Positions 43,261-51,139 of a stretch of DNA of 64,000 nt are shown here, in pieces. Under the pieces are notes generated by a model. That model was not told the DNA's origin and ran no database searches. It worked only from the letters and a program-made list of their open reading frames with translations. The stretch lies in assembly GCF_900240315.1 (NCBI RefSeq), contig NZ_OEPZ01000001.1, positions 186,001-250,000 on the forward strand. Reading direction: 5' to 3'. This DNA is from Dorea phocaeensis. Lineage in GTDB: Bacteria; Bacillota; Clostridia; Lachnospirales; Lachnospiraceae. The position numbers were made by a program, and so were the translations under genes. Positions within the stretch are counted from its first letter, which is position 1; each line of letters starts with the position of its first letter.

Positions 43261-44484
43261 ATGAATATATTAGTAACTGGTTCTGCCGGATTTGTGGGTA
43301 AAAATCTGGTAGAGTCATTAAAAAATCTTAAGCAGGGCAAGGATCGTACTCGCCCGGATTTGAAGATTGAAGAGATCTATGAATATGATCGTAGTACCGA
43401 TCCGAAGTTTTTGGATGGTTTCTGTGAGAAAGCAGATTTTGTGTTTAATTTAGCGGGAGTAAACCGTCCGCAGAATAACGAAGAATTTATGACTGGAAAT
43501 TTCGGTTTTGCCAGCACCTTGCTGGATACATTGAAGAAATATAAGAATAATTGTCCGGTGATGCTATCTTCATCCATACAGGCTACATTGCTTGGTCGAT
43601 ATGCGCAGTCTGATTATGGCAAATCAAAGCTTGCCGGGGAAGAGCTGTTCTTCGACTATGGACAGGAGACAGGGGCAAAAATTTTGGTTTATCGTTTCCC
43701 GAATCTATTTGGAAAATGGTGTAGGCCGAACTATAATTCAGCGGTAGCTACATTCTGCCACAATTATGCCAATGATCTGCCGATTCAGGTGAATGATCCG
43801 TCGGTGGAGTTGGAACTTCTTTACATTGATGATTTGATAGAAGAGATGCTGGATGCATTGGAAGGAAAGGAACACCACTGCGAATTCGATGGAGTTGATG
43901 CGGTGGGGCAGGCGGACGGCCGTTACTGCTATGCGCCGATGACGCATAAGGCGACCTTGGGTGAGATTGTAGCATTATTGGATGCTTTTAAGGTGCAGCC
44001 GGAGACCCTTGTAATGCCGGAAATTGCAGAGAACTCTTTTGCAAAAAAATTATATTCTACATACTTGTCTTATCTGCCGGAAGAGAAGACGAAGTTTGCC
44101 TTAAAGATGAACTGTGATGACAGAGGAAGTTTTACAGAACTATTGAAGACGGCTAACTGTGGACAGTTTTCTGTGAACATCAGTAAGCCAGGCATTACCA
44201 AGGGAGAACATTGGCATCACAGCAAATGGGAATTCTTTATCGTGGTAGCTGGCCACGGACTGATCCAGGAGCGAAAAATTGGCGTAGATGAGAATGGGCA
44301 GCCTTATCCGGTGCGTAATTTTGAGGTGTCAGGGGATAAGATTGAGGCAATTCATATGCTTCCTGGGTATACACATAACATCATTAATCTGTCAGAGACA
44401 GAGAATCTTGTGACGGTGATGTGGGCAAATGAATCGTTTGATCCGAATCACCCGGATACATTTTTTGAAAAGGTAGAAGCGTAA
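43261..44484 (+). CDS. capF: CapF-like bifunctional reductase/3-epimerase (SDR plus cupin)
   Basis: 407 residues with the two CapF domains. The N-terminal SDR domain has VTGSAGFVGKNLVESL and SDYGKSKLAGEE (Tyr and Lys of the active site), residues 1 to about 285. The C-terminal cupin has HWHHSKWEFFIVVAGHG with the metal His, from about 290. In the UDP-L-FucNAc pathway the cupin epimerises C3 and the SDR then reduces C4. TTTGGAGGAATAG lies before the ATG. It lies between the CapE-like gene and the CapG-like gene at 45009. A shorter paralogue without the cupin is encoded at 48529. Confidence 0.92.
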   Translation: MNILVTGSAGFVGKNLVESLKNLKQGKDRTRPDLKIEEIYEYDRSTDPKFLDGFCEKADFVFNLAGVNRPQNNEEFMTGNFGFASTLLDTLKKYKNNCPVMLSSSIQATLLGRYAQSDYGKSKLAGEELFFDYGQETGAKILVYRFPNLFGKWCRPNYNSAVATFCHNYANDLPIQVNDPSVELELLYIDDLIEEMLDALEGKEHHCEFDGVDAVGQADGRYCYAPMTHKATLGEIVALLDAFKVQPETLVMPEIAENSFAKKLYSTYLSYLPEEKTKFALKMNCDDRGSFTELLKTANCGQFSVNISKPGITKGEHWHHSKWEFFIVVAGHGLIQERKIGVDENGQPYPVRNFEVSGDKIEAIHMLPGYTHNIINLSETENLVTVMWANESFDPNHPDTFFEKVEA

Positions 44485-44990
44485 TGAGACTGATTATTTT
44501 AGGTATGGGCGGCTATGGAAGAACGGTGGCAGATGTGGCGGATCAGACGGGAAGGTACGAGGAGATTGTATTCCTGGATGATCAGGCAGAACAAGCTTTT
44601 GACGTCTGTGATGCGTACCGGAAGTATGTGGAAGAGGACACGGAGATGTATCCGGCTTTTGGGAATAATGAACTGCGTGTGGCATGGATGGATAAGCTTA
44701 AGGAAGCAAAGGCTTCTATAGCTACAATTGTGCATCCGCTTGCGTATGTAAGCCCTAGAGCGGTACTGAATTCAGGCTGTGTCTTGCTGCCCTATGCCGT
44801 TGTGAATACGGAGTGTGAGATTGGGGAAGCATGTATCGTGAACTGCGGAGCAATCGTTGATCACGGCTGTGTCTTGGAACAAGGTGTTCACGTGGCGCCG
44901 GGAGCGGTTATAAAGGCAGAGAATAGAATTCCGGCTTACACGAAGGTTGATTCAGGAGTGGTAATACAGAATCGAAGTTATCCGTTATAG
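44484..44990 (+). CDS. NeuD/PglD-family sugar acyltransferase
   Basis: 168-residue acyltransferase with an N-terminal Rossmann-like part (LIILGMGGYGRTVADVADQ) and a left-handed beta-helix from about residue 85 (TIVHPLAYVSPRAVLNSGC), with the catalytic His in GAIVDHGCVLEQGVHVAPG. Such enzymes N-acetylate UDP-4-amino sugars (PglD) or O-acetylate sialic acids (NeuD). Here it could complete the amino sugar made by the dehydratase/aminotransferase pair at 23691-26823 (inference). Its ATG shares one base with the capF stop. Confidence 0.87.
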   Translation: MRLIILGMGGYGRTVADVADQTGRYEEIVFLDDQAEQAFDVCDAYRKYVEEDTEMYPAFGNNELRVAWMDKLKEAKASIATIVHPLAYVSPRAVLNSGCVLLPYAVVNTECEIGEACIVNCGAIVDHGCVLEQGVHVAPGAVIKAENRIPAYTKVDSGVVIQNRSYPL

Positions 44991-45008
44991 ATACAAGGAG
45001 AAGAGAAG

Positions 45009-46181
45009 ATGGAAGGAAGAAAGTTATTTAAAGACAATGGAAAATTAAAGTTATTGATTATTGTAGGAACAAGACCGGAGATTATCCGTTTGGCAGCAGT
45101 GATCAAGAAGTGCCGCAAATATTTTGATACGGTATTGGCTCACACCGGACAGAATTATGATTATAATTTGAACGGTGTATTCTTCAAGGATCTGGAACTT
45201 GATGATCCGGAAGTTTATCTGAATGCTGTTGGAAATGATCTTGGCGAGACGATGGGAAATATTATTGCGGAATCTTATAAGTTGATGGCGGAGATTAAAC
45301 CGGACGCTGTATTGGTCTTAGGAGATACGAACAGCTGTCTTAGTGTGATTGGAGCAAAACGTCTTCATATTCCGATTTTCCATATGGAAGCGGGGAATCG
45401 CTGTAAGGATGAGTGTCTTCCGGAAGAGACGAATCGCCGGATTGTAGACATTATTTCGGATGTAAATCTGGCATATTCTGAGCATGCCCGCCGTTATCTG
45501 GCAGACTGCGGACTTCCAAAAGAACGTACTTATGTAACGGGTTCTCCGATGGCAGAAGTACTGCACGAGAATTTGGAGAAGATCAAGGCGTCAGATGTAC
45601 ATGAAAGACTTGGTCTTGAGAAGGGAAAGTATATTCTGCTCTCCGCTCATAGAGAGGAAAATATTGACACAGAGAAGAACTTTCTGTCTCTGTTTAATGC
45701 TATCAATCGAATCACAGAGAAGTATGATATGCCGATTCTTTATTCCTGTCATCCACGTTCCAGGAATCGTCTGGAAGCATCCGGTTTCCAGTTGGATCCG
45801 CGTGTGATTCAGCATGAACCTTTAGGGTTCCATGACTACAATTGCCTGCAGATGAATGCCTTTGCAGTGGTATCGGATTCTGGAACGCTGCCGGAGGAAT
45901 CAAGTTTCTTTACCTCAGTAGGACATCCATTTCCGGCAGTGTGTATCCGTACTTCTACGGAGAGACCGGAAGCTTTGGATAAAGGCTGTTTTGTGCTTGC
46001 GGGAATTGATGGGGATTCCCTGGTGCAGGCAGTGGAGACGGCAGTTGCCATGAATGAAAACGGAGATTATGGTATTCCGGTACCGGATTATGTAGAAGAG
46101 AACGTGTCCACCAAAGTAGTGAAGATCATCCAAAGTTACACAGGAGTTGTAAATAAGATGGTTTGGAGAAAAACGAATTAA
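45009..46181 (+). CDS. capG: UDP-HexNAc 2-epimerase, CapG/WecB-like
   Basis: 390-residue non-hydrolysing UDP-sugar 2-epimerase. The family text LLIIVGTRPEIIRLAAVIKK, LVLGDTNSCLSVIGAKRLHIPIFHMEAGNR, LSAHREENID and SDSGTLPEESSFF is complete. After CapE and CapF the expected job is the last step to UDP-L-FucNAc (CapG), although plain WecB activity on UDP-GlcNAc cannot be excluded from sequence. AAGGAGAAG precedes the ATG. It is directly followed, without a gap, by the VanZ-like gene. Confidence 0.88.
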   Translation: MEGRKLFKDNGKLKLLIIVGTRPEIIRLAAVIKKCRKYFDTVLAHTGQNYDYNLNGVFFKDLELDDPEVYLNAVGNDLGETMGNIIAESYKLMAEIKPDAVLVLGDTNSCLSVIGAKRLHIPIFHMEAGNRCKDECLPEETNRRIVDIISDVNLAYSEHARRYLADCGLPKERTYVTGSPMAEVLHENLEKIKASDVHERLGLEKGKYILLSAHREENIDTEKNFLSLFNAINRITEKYDMPILYSCHPRSRNRLEASGFQLDPRVIQHEPLGFHDYNCLQMNAFAVVSDSGTLPEESSFFTSVGHPFPAVCIRTSTERPEALDKGCFVLAGIDGDSLVQAVETAVAMNENGDYGIPVPDYVEENVSTKVVKIIQSYTGVVNKMVWRKTN

Positions 46182-46721
46182 ATGGATTTATATCAGATAT
46201 TAACCACGCATAACCGTCCGTGGTCTATTCGAGAGATTGTAATATTTGTGCTCCTTTTGGCCGTTGTGGCAGGTTTCCTGCTGTTGTGGGTGAAGACACA
46301 TAGAATTACCAAAGGACAGGCCGTGGCGGGGCTTGCGTTATACGGATTTCTTGAAATTGTATTTGCTTCAACGGTATTTACACGTACGCCGGGCAATCGA
46401 GCCTATGAATTACTTCCGTTCTGGTCATGGAGGGAGATTTTGTTCCATCAGGACTGGAGCCTTCTTCAGGAAAATGTGCTGAATATCATTCTTTTTGTGC
46501 CGATAGGCATACTGCTTTTTCCGTTACTCAGGAAGATTACATGGAAATCCGCGCTGATCATAGGACTTGCAATATCTGCGTTGATTGAGACAAGCCAGCT
46601 GATTCTTTGCCGCGGATTATTCGAATGGGACGATATGATTCACAATACACTTGGATGTGTACTGGGGTATCTGGTAGCAATCCTACTGCTTCAGAAAAGA
46701 TGCGGAAGAAAGGTAAAATAA
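46182..46721 (+). CDS. VanZ-like family membrane protein
   Basis: 179 residues, four to five membrane segments, VanZ-like. The family marks are FLPIGILLFPLLRK-like text (here FVPIGILLFPLLRK) and IETSQLILCRGLFEWDDMIHNTLGCVLGY. VanZ-like proteins occur in many surface-glycan loci; one member lowers teicoplanin binding, but a biochemical role is not known. The ATG abuts the stop of the upstream gene. A disrupted Rpn gene begins shortly after its stop. Confidence 0.87.
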   Translation: MDLYQILTTHNRPWSIREIVIFVLLLAVVAGFLLLWVKTHRITKGQAVAGLALYGFLEIVFASTVFTRTPGNRAYELLPFWSWREILFHQDWSLLQENVLNIILFVPIGILLFPLLRKITWKSALIIGLAISALIETSQLILCRGLFEWDDMIHNTLGCVLGYLVAILLLQKRCGRKVK

Positions 46722-46772
46722 AACGAGTGTTATGCTTTTTTCATAGAATTCCTCTGTGGATATGGAGGAAGA

Positions 46773-47122
46773 ATGAGTATAGTGAATCAGATTTTGAAGA
46801 TGAGTTTGTGGGACAATTGCAGAAATCTATTCATAATGTGAAAGAAAGCCGCGAGATGGGAGAACGCTATATGATTTTCGAAGAAATGATGAGGGACGAA
46901 CGAAAGGCAGGACGCGAAGAAGGACGTGAGGAAGGTGCCTTGCTGGCTAAGAGAGCTTTTATTTTTGAACTTTTAGAAGATGTGGGAACGATTTCAGAAG
47001 AACTGGAAGTACAGATTCATGAACTGAGTGATGAAGAACAACTGAAAGTACTTCATAAGCTGGCGGCTAAGGCGGAGTCCATCGAAGATTTTGAAGAAGA
47101 AGCAAAGAAAGTGTTAGCATAG
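46773..47122 (+). pseudogene. Disrupted Rpn-family nuclease/transposase gene
   Basis: The leader, ribosome binding site (GGAGGAA) and ATG (46773) of an Rpn gene are kept, but the reading frame then jumps. The ATG frame stops after about 24 codons, while the next frame carries the C-terminal third (EDEFVGQLQKSIHNVKESRE, then GERYMIFEEMMRDERKAGRE), as found in the intact copy at 47428. The PD-(D/E)XK nuclease core is missing. The internal deletion with frameshift makes it inactive. The open frame that runs backwards into vanZ from here is a by-product. Confidence 0.8.
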
Positions 47123-47158
47123 TGTTCGGCAGCTGTCAGCTGTCGGTGGCAAATCAAT

Positions 47159-47190
47159 AATCAGATACCGCGGTATTGCGGTGTCTGATT
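47159..47190 (+). terminator. Hairpin inside the decayed Rpn element
   Basis: A 13-bp stem (47159-47171 with 47178-47190, one G-U pair, core CAGATACCGC) has a 6-base loop; a T-run comes later (47210s). Terminator-like, after the Rpn pseudogene. Confidence 0.55.
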
Positions 47191-47398
47191 CTACAATATC
47201 TTTTCAAAAGGTATTTCAATACCGAATCGGTAATTTATCAATTGTGTTTTGAACAGGGGAATTCTATATCAAAATAAAGGGAGATTCTGTTTTGGAAGGA
47301 GAGTGTTTGGCAAAATTGTAGTAAAATTGAAGAGCGGGGGTATCCAGTGGCTGAGATTAGTCTAGCCCTTTCAGAAGAAATATGTTATCATAAAGTGG

Positions 47399-48494
47399 TA
47401 GAATTCCTCTGTAGAAATGGAGGAAGTATGTATAACCATAAGACGCTAAAAGACTTAACCATGAAAGACAACTTTATGTTTGGTGCAGTCATGAGCATTG
47501 AAGAAAACTGTATTGGTTTCTTGGAAATGGTGCTGGGTTTTAAAATTGAACGTGTTATAATCAGCCGAGAGAAAAGCTTGGTTTACCATCCGGAATATCG
47601 GGGTGTGCGGTTGGATATCTATGCAAAGGACGAACACCATACCCACTACAATGTCGAGATGCAGGTGAAGAAGCGGGAGAATCTTGGGAAACGAAGCCGC
47701 TACTACCATAGTCAGATTGATATGGAGTGCCTGACTCAGGGAGCTGCTTACGACGAACTTCCCAATACATTTGTGATCTTCGTGTGTGATTTTGATCCGT
47801 TTGACCGAGAACTTTACTGTTATACTTTTTGGAGCGAATGCCAGGAAAATCCATCCGTAGAACTACAGGATGGTTGCAGCACAATTTTCCTAAGCACAGC
47901 AGGAAAGAATTTTAAAGATGTTCCAACAGAACTGGTTAAGTTCTTGAGGTTTATAGCGTCTGATCTTGAAGGAAGCAAAGCAAATTTTGAAGATCCCTAT
48001 GTGGAGCAGCTTCAAAACAGCGTGAACAAGATCAAGTCAGATCGCGAGATGGGGGAGCGCTATATGATTTTTGAGGAAATGCTAAGAGAGGAAAGACAGG
48101 AAGGACTTGAAGCCGGGCGCAAAGAAGGACAATTGAAAGCCAAACGAGAAGCTGTGATAGAGGTTCTGGGTGAACTGGGAATGATTCCAGAGCGTTTGGT
48201 TTTGCAAATGGAATCAGTAGAGGATTCTGAGATCCTGAGGGCATTATTAAAGCTGGCAGCGAAAGCGGATTCTATCGATGCATTTGAAGAAAGTGCGGCA
48301 GAGTTTTTTCCTGTGAAATAAAGAGAACAAAAGAAATTATAGCACAAGAATGCAAAAATATCTGAAAATAATCTGAGAGAGATGCTTATAGATAGAAGCA
48401 TCTGGTTCTAGAAGTATGTTCAAAAGATCCTTAGAGGGATCTTCTTACTAATTCAGTAGTTTATCAATTTGTTACAGCTAACAGAGGAATTCTA
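47399..48494 (+). mobile_element. Intact Rpn element bracketed by perfect 14-bp inverted repeats (copy 2)
   Basis: TAGAATTCCTCTGT (47399-47412) and its exact reverse complement ACAGAGGAATTCTA (48481-48494) bracket the complete Rpn gene. The left repeat also pairs TTCCTC (47404-47409) with GAGGAA (47420-47425) over the ribosome binding site. Right-end neighbours TTTATCAATT are also shared with copy 1. No target-site duplication was seen. Confidence 0.5.
47428..48321 (+). CDS. Rpn-family recombination-promoting nuclease/putative transposase
   Basis: 297-residue PD-(D/E)XK nuclease of the Rpn/PDDEXK_2 family. It begins LKDLTMKDNFMFGAVM, with nuclease residues visible in RLDIYAKDEHHTHYNVEMQ (Asp, then Glu-x-Gln) and QVKKRENLGKRSRYYHSQI. 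The C-terminal charged region KIKSDREMGERYMIFEEM is likely helical. RpnA-type proteins stimulate RecA-independent recombination. ATG 47428 follows GGAGGAAGT and gives the family start. The ribosome binding site can pair with an upstream TTCCTC, so translation may be limited. A broken relative lies immediately upstream. Confidence 0.88.
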   Translation: MYNHKTLKDLTMKDNFMFGAVMSIEENCIGFLEMVLGFKIERVIISREKSLVYHPEYRGVRLDIYAKDEHHTHYNVEMQVKKRENLGKRSRYYHSQIDMECLTQGAAYDELPNTFVIFVCDFDPFDRELYCYTFWSECQENPSVELQDGCSTIFLSTAGKNFKDVPTELVKFLRFIASDLEGSKANFEDPYVEQLQNSVNKIKSDREMGERYMIFEEMLREERQEGLEAGRKEGQLKAKREAVIEVLGELGMIPERLVLQMESVEDSEILRALLKLAAKADSIDAFEESAAEFFPVK

Positions 48495-48528
48495 TTTTTG
48501 TAAATAGTTAGGAAAGGAAAATGAGGAT
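48322..48528 (+). other. 207-bp gap with two hairpins and the right end of the Rpn element
   Basis: Stem-loops AGATGCTT/AAGCATCT (48380-48387 with 48396-48403) and AAGATCC/GGATCTT (48424-48430 with 48437-48443) follow the Rpn gene. The right inverted repeat is at 48481-48494. A ribosome binding site (AGGAAAGGAAAATGAGG) precedes the next gene. Confidence 0.5.
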
Positions 48529-49359
48529 ATGAATATATTGGTAACAGGCTCCGACGGATTCATTGGAAAGAATCTGGTAGAAGCTTTGAAAAGAGTGCGT
48601 GAAAATGGGGATCCTACTAGACCGAATTTGAAAATTGATGAGATTTTTGAGTATGATCGAAAGAATGAAATTGGGGATCTGAACAATTATTGTGCGGATG
48701 CGGATTTTGTATTTAACCTTGTTGGAAATAATCGTCCGGTATCGACAGAGGAGTACATGATTGACAACTATGGATTTTCAAGAACGCTTTTGCTGATGCT
48801 GGAGAATTATCATAATGAATGCCCGGTTATGCTGGCGTCATCCTATTATGCTATACAGGCTGGAATTTATGCGGATAATACTTATGGAAAAGCAAAAAGG
48901 GCAGCGGAATCTCTTTATTTTGGCACGGCGAGAAAAAGAGGAACGAAGGCATTGGTTTACCGCTTCCCGGAAGTGTTCGGAAGGGGAGGTCGTCCGAATG
49001 GCGCATCTAGTGTGGCAACATTTTGCTTTAATTATGCCAATGGCCTTCCGGCGCAGACCGGCGTGCCACAGAAAAAACTGGATCTGGTGTATATCGATGA
49101 TTTAATAGAAGAGCTGCTAGGCGCTCTGGTGGGAGAAGAACATTACTGTCGGTTTATCCGTTGTGAGCTGGAGCCAAATAAAAAAGGACGATACTGTTAT
49201 GTGCCGACCGAGTATCAGACGACGCTTGGCGAAGTCGTGGAGATACTTTCGGAATTTCTGAAGTATGAAGGGACGCCTAAGCTTAAGCAGATGCTGGAGG
49301 ATCCATTTATGAATAAATTGTATGCGACCTATCAATCCTATTTGCCGAAGGAAAGATAA
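48529..49359 (+). CDS. CapF paralogue lacking the cupin domain (SDR-type epimerase/reductase)
   Basis: 276 residues, similar throughout to the N-terminal domain of the CapF-like protein encoded at 43261. It starts MNILVTGSDGFIGKNLVEAL, keeps the TYGKAKRAAESLYF active-site Tyr and Lys, and ends at YATYQSYLPKER, exactly where the other protein goes on into its cupin. It therefore could reduce but not epimerise. It may be a degenerate duplicate or a reductase for another sugar. The ORF itself has no stop or frameshift inside. It lies directly after the Rpn element. Confidence 0.85.
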   Translation: MNILVTGSDGFIGKNLVEALKRVRENGDPTRPNLKIDEIFEYDRKNEIGDLNNYCADADFVFNLVGNNRPVSTEEYMIDNYGFSRTLLLMLENYHNECPVMLASSYYAIQAGIYADNTYGKAKRAAESLYFGTARKRGTKALVYRFPEVFGRGGRPNGASSVATFCFNYANGLPAQTGVPQKKLDLVYIDDLIEELLGALVGEEHYCRFIRCELEPNKKGRYCYVPTEYQTTLGEVVEILSEFLKYEGTPKLKQMLEDPFMNKLYATYQSYLPKER

Positions 49360-49506
49360 AAGAAGGATAGAAAAATGTACAATTTGGCAATAGATTACCA
49401 TTGACCAAACTTTGGATCTCTAGTAAAATACAAGATGGTTTTATGACGGAAAAATTGAGACTTCAGCTATATAAAATACAAAAAGAGGAAGCGAGACGAA
49501 AGGTAA

Positions 49507-51135
49507 ATGAATAATTTATTGATTTTAGGCGCTGGCGGCATGGGGCATATGATTCAGGAAACGGCTCTGCAGATCGGGTATGAGAGTGTTGCATTTTTAG
49601 ATGACGCCAAAAAAGGAAAAGATATCATTGGAAAATGCTGTGACTATGAGAATTTTCTGCAGTCTTATGATACCGCGGTAGCGGCCTTTGGGGACAACAA
49701 TCTGAGGCTTTGCTGGACGGAACGTCTGATGGAAGCAGGATATCAGGTGCCGGCGATTGTTCATCCATCTGCAGTGGTCAGTCCGAGCGCGGTGATCGGA
49801 AGAGGAAGTTTTGTGATGCATCGGGCTGTAGTGAATACCAACACGGTGATTGAGCATGGTGTTCTGGTGAGCAGCGGGGCGGTCATTGATCATGATTCGT
49901 ATATTGCAAGTGGTGTCAATATTGGTCTTGGGAGTATCGTAAAGGCAAATTGCACCATTGCTACCGGTGTGCGAGTAGAAGCCGGAGATGTGATTTTTTC
50001 TACCAGAAGAAAGATCGATGGAGTAGATAATCGGAATCTGGAAGATGCCATCTATGCATTTGGTTTTGGTCCGAAGTGCAGCTATGTGAAACCTTTTGGT
50101 GCAGGGCATATTAATGAGACGTACGCGGTCTATATGCCGGGAGAAGAAGGCGATGAGCTTGCCTATGTGCTGCAGCGGGTGAACAGCAATGTGTTTAAGG
50201 ATCCTGCGGGAGTGATGGAGAATATTTTCGGAGTTACCGAGTATCTGCGTGGTGTGATCCGGGCAGAAGGCGGAGATCCGGATCGGGAGACACTCTCTTA
50301 TATTAAGACGAAGGATGGATGTAATTATTTTGAGGATGCAGAAGGAGAACCGTGGAGATGTTATAATTTCATCGCGGATTCCATGTGTTATCAGTTAGTA
50401 GAAGATCCTGAGCAGTTCTATCAATCTGGAAACAGCTTTGGACATTTCCTCAAGCAGCTTGGAAATTATCCTGCCTCTCGATTGATTGAGACGATTCCGG
50501 ATTTTCATAATACGGTCAAGAGATATCATGCATTTGAGGTGGCAAGAAAACGGGATCTGAAGAATCGGGCGGCATTCTGTAAGGAAGAGATTGCTTTTGT
50601 ACAGAAGAGAGAGAAAGACTGTGCGGTTTTAGTCAGACAGCAGGAGGATGGTACGCTGCCGCTTCGCGTGACGCACAATGATACGAAGCTGAACAACATT
50701 TTGTTCGATTCTGAGACGAAGAAGGGGCTGTGTATTATTGATCTGGATACAATTATGCCGGGACTTGCGGCAAATGATTTTGGCGATTCGATTCGTTTTG
50801 GAGCGGCGACAGCTGAGGAGGATGAGAAAGATCTCAGCAAGATGCATTTCGATATCGGCCTGTATGAATTATTTGCCAGGGGCTATTTGGAAGAGACCAA
50901 GGATGTGCTGACAGAAGCGGAGATTCAAAGTCTTCCGTGGGGAGCAAGAGTGATTACTCTGGAATGTGGAATCCGTTTCTTAACGGACTATCTGCAGGGG
51001 GATACTTACTTTAAGACGGATTATCCGGAACATAATCTAGTGCGTGCGAGAACGCAGTTTAAGCTGGTAGAAGAGATGGAGCAGCAGTTTGAGAAGATGC
51101 AGGAAATCGTGATTCAGTATGGAGGTTGTAAGTAG
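49507..51135 (+). CDS. Fusion of NeuD/PglD-like acyltransferase and NahK-like sugar kinase
   Basis: 542 residues with two enzymes. Residues 1 to about 175 resemble the acyltransferase encoded at 44484: NNLLILGAGGMGHMIQETA, then a left-handed helix with SGAVIDHDSYIASGVNIG (catalytic His). From about 185 the protein is an aminoglycoside-phosphotransferase-fold kinase of the N-acetylhexosamine 1-kinase type, with GAGHINETYAVYM, Brenner motif THNDTKLNNILFD, IIDLDTIMPGLAANDFGDS and IRFGAA. It could phosphorylate an HexNAc and acetylate a sugar of the same route. The two-domain arrangement is not one I know. It is followed directly by wzz. Confidence 0.85.
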   Translation: MNNLLILGAGGMGHMIQETALQIGYESVAFLDDAKKGKDIIGKCCDYENFLQSYDTAVAAFGDNNLRLCWTERLMEAGYQVPAIVHPSAVVSPSAVIGRGSFVMHRAVVNTNTVIEHGVLVSSGAVIDHDSYIASGVNIGLGSIVKANCTIATGVRVEAGDVIFSTRRKIDGVDNRNLEDAIYAFGFGPKCSYVKPFGAGHINETYAVYMPGEEGDELAYVLQRVNSNVFKDPAGVMENIFGVTEYLRGVIRAEGGDPDRETLSYIKTKDGCNYFEDAEGEPWRCYNFIADSMCYQLVEDPEQFYQSGNSFGHFLKQLGNYPASRLIETIPDFHNTVKRYHAFEVARKRDLKNRAAFCKEEIAFVQKREKDCAVLVRQQEDGTLPLRVTHNDTKLNNILFDSETKKGLCIIDLDTIMPGLAANDFGDSIRFGAATAEEDEKDLSKMHFDIGLYELFARGYLEETKDVLTEAEIQSLPWGARVITLECGIRFLTDYLQGDTYFKTDYPEHNLVRARTQFKLVEEMEQQFEKMQEIVIQYGGCK

Positions 51136-51139
51136 ACGG

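Larger units (their letters stand above)
46744..47266 (+). mobile_element. Decayed Rpn element bracketed by 14-bp inverted repeats (copy 1)
   Basis: TAGAATTCCTCTGT (46744-46757) at the left and ACAGGGGAATTCTA (47253-47266) at the right match as inverted repeats at 13 of 14 positions. Between them lie a disrupted Rpn gene and a hairpin (47159-47190). The same layout, with a perfect repeat pair, surrounds the intact copy just downstream. No target-site duplication was seen. That the segment moves as a unit is inference. Confidence 0.5.

Noticed and set aside
46607-47122. A 171-residue protein running from inside vanZ to the Rpn C-terminal part
   Set aside because: Its first third is the wrong frame of vanZ, and the Rpn start codon and ribosome binding site at 46773 are in another frame. 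It is better read as a pseudogene.
49360-49506. 23-codon frame at 49442 before the fusion gene
   Set aside because: It is very short, lacks a ribosome binding site and overlaps the start region of the next gene; probably chance.
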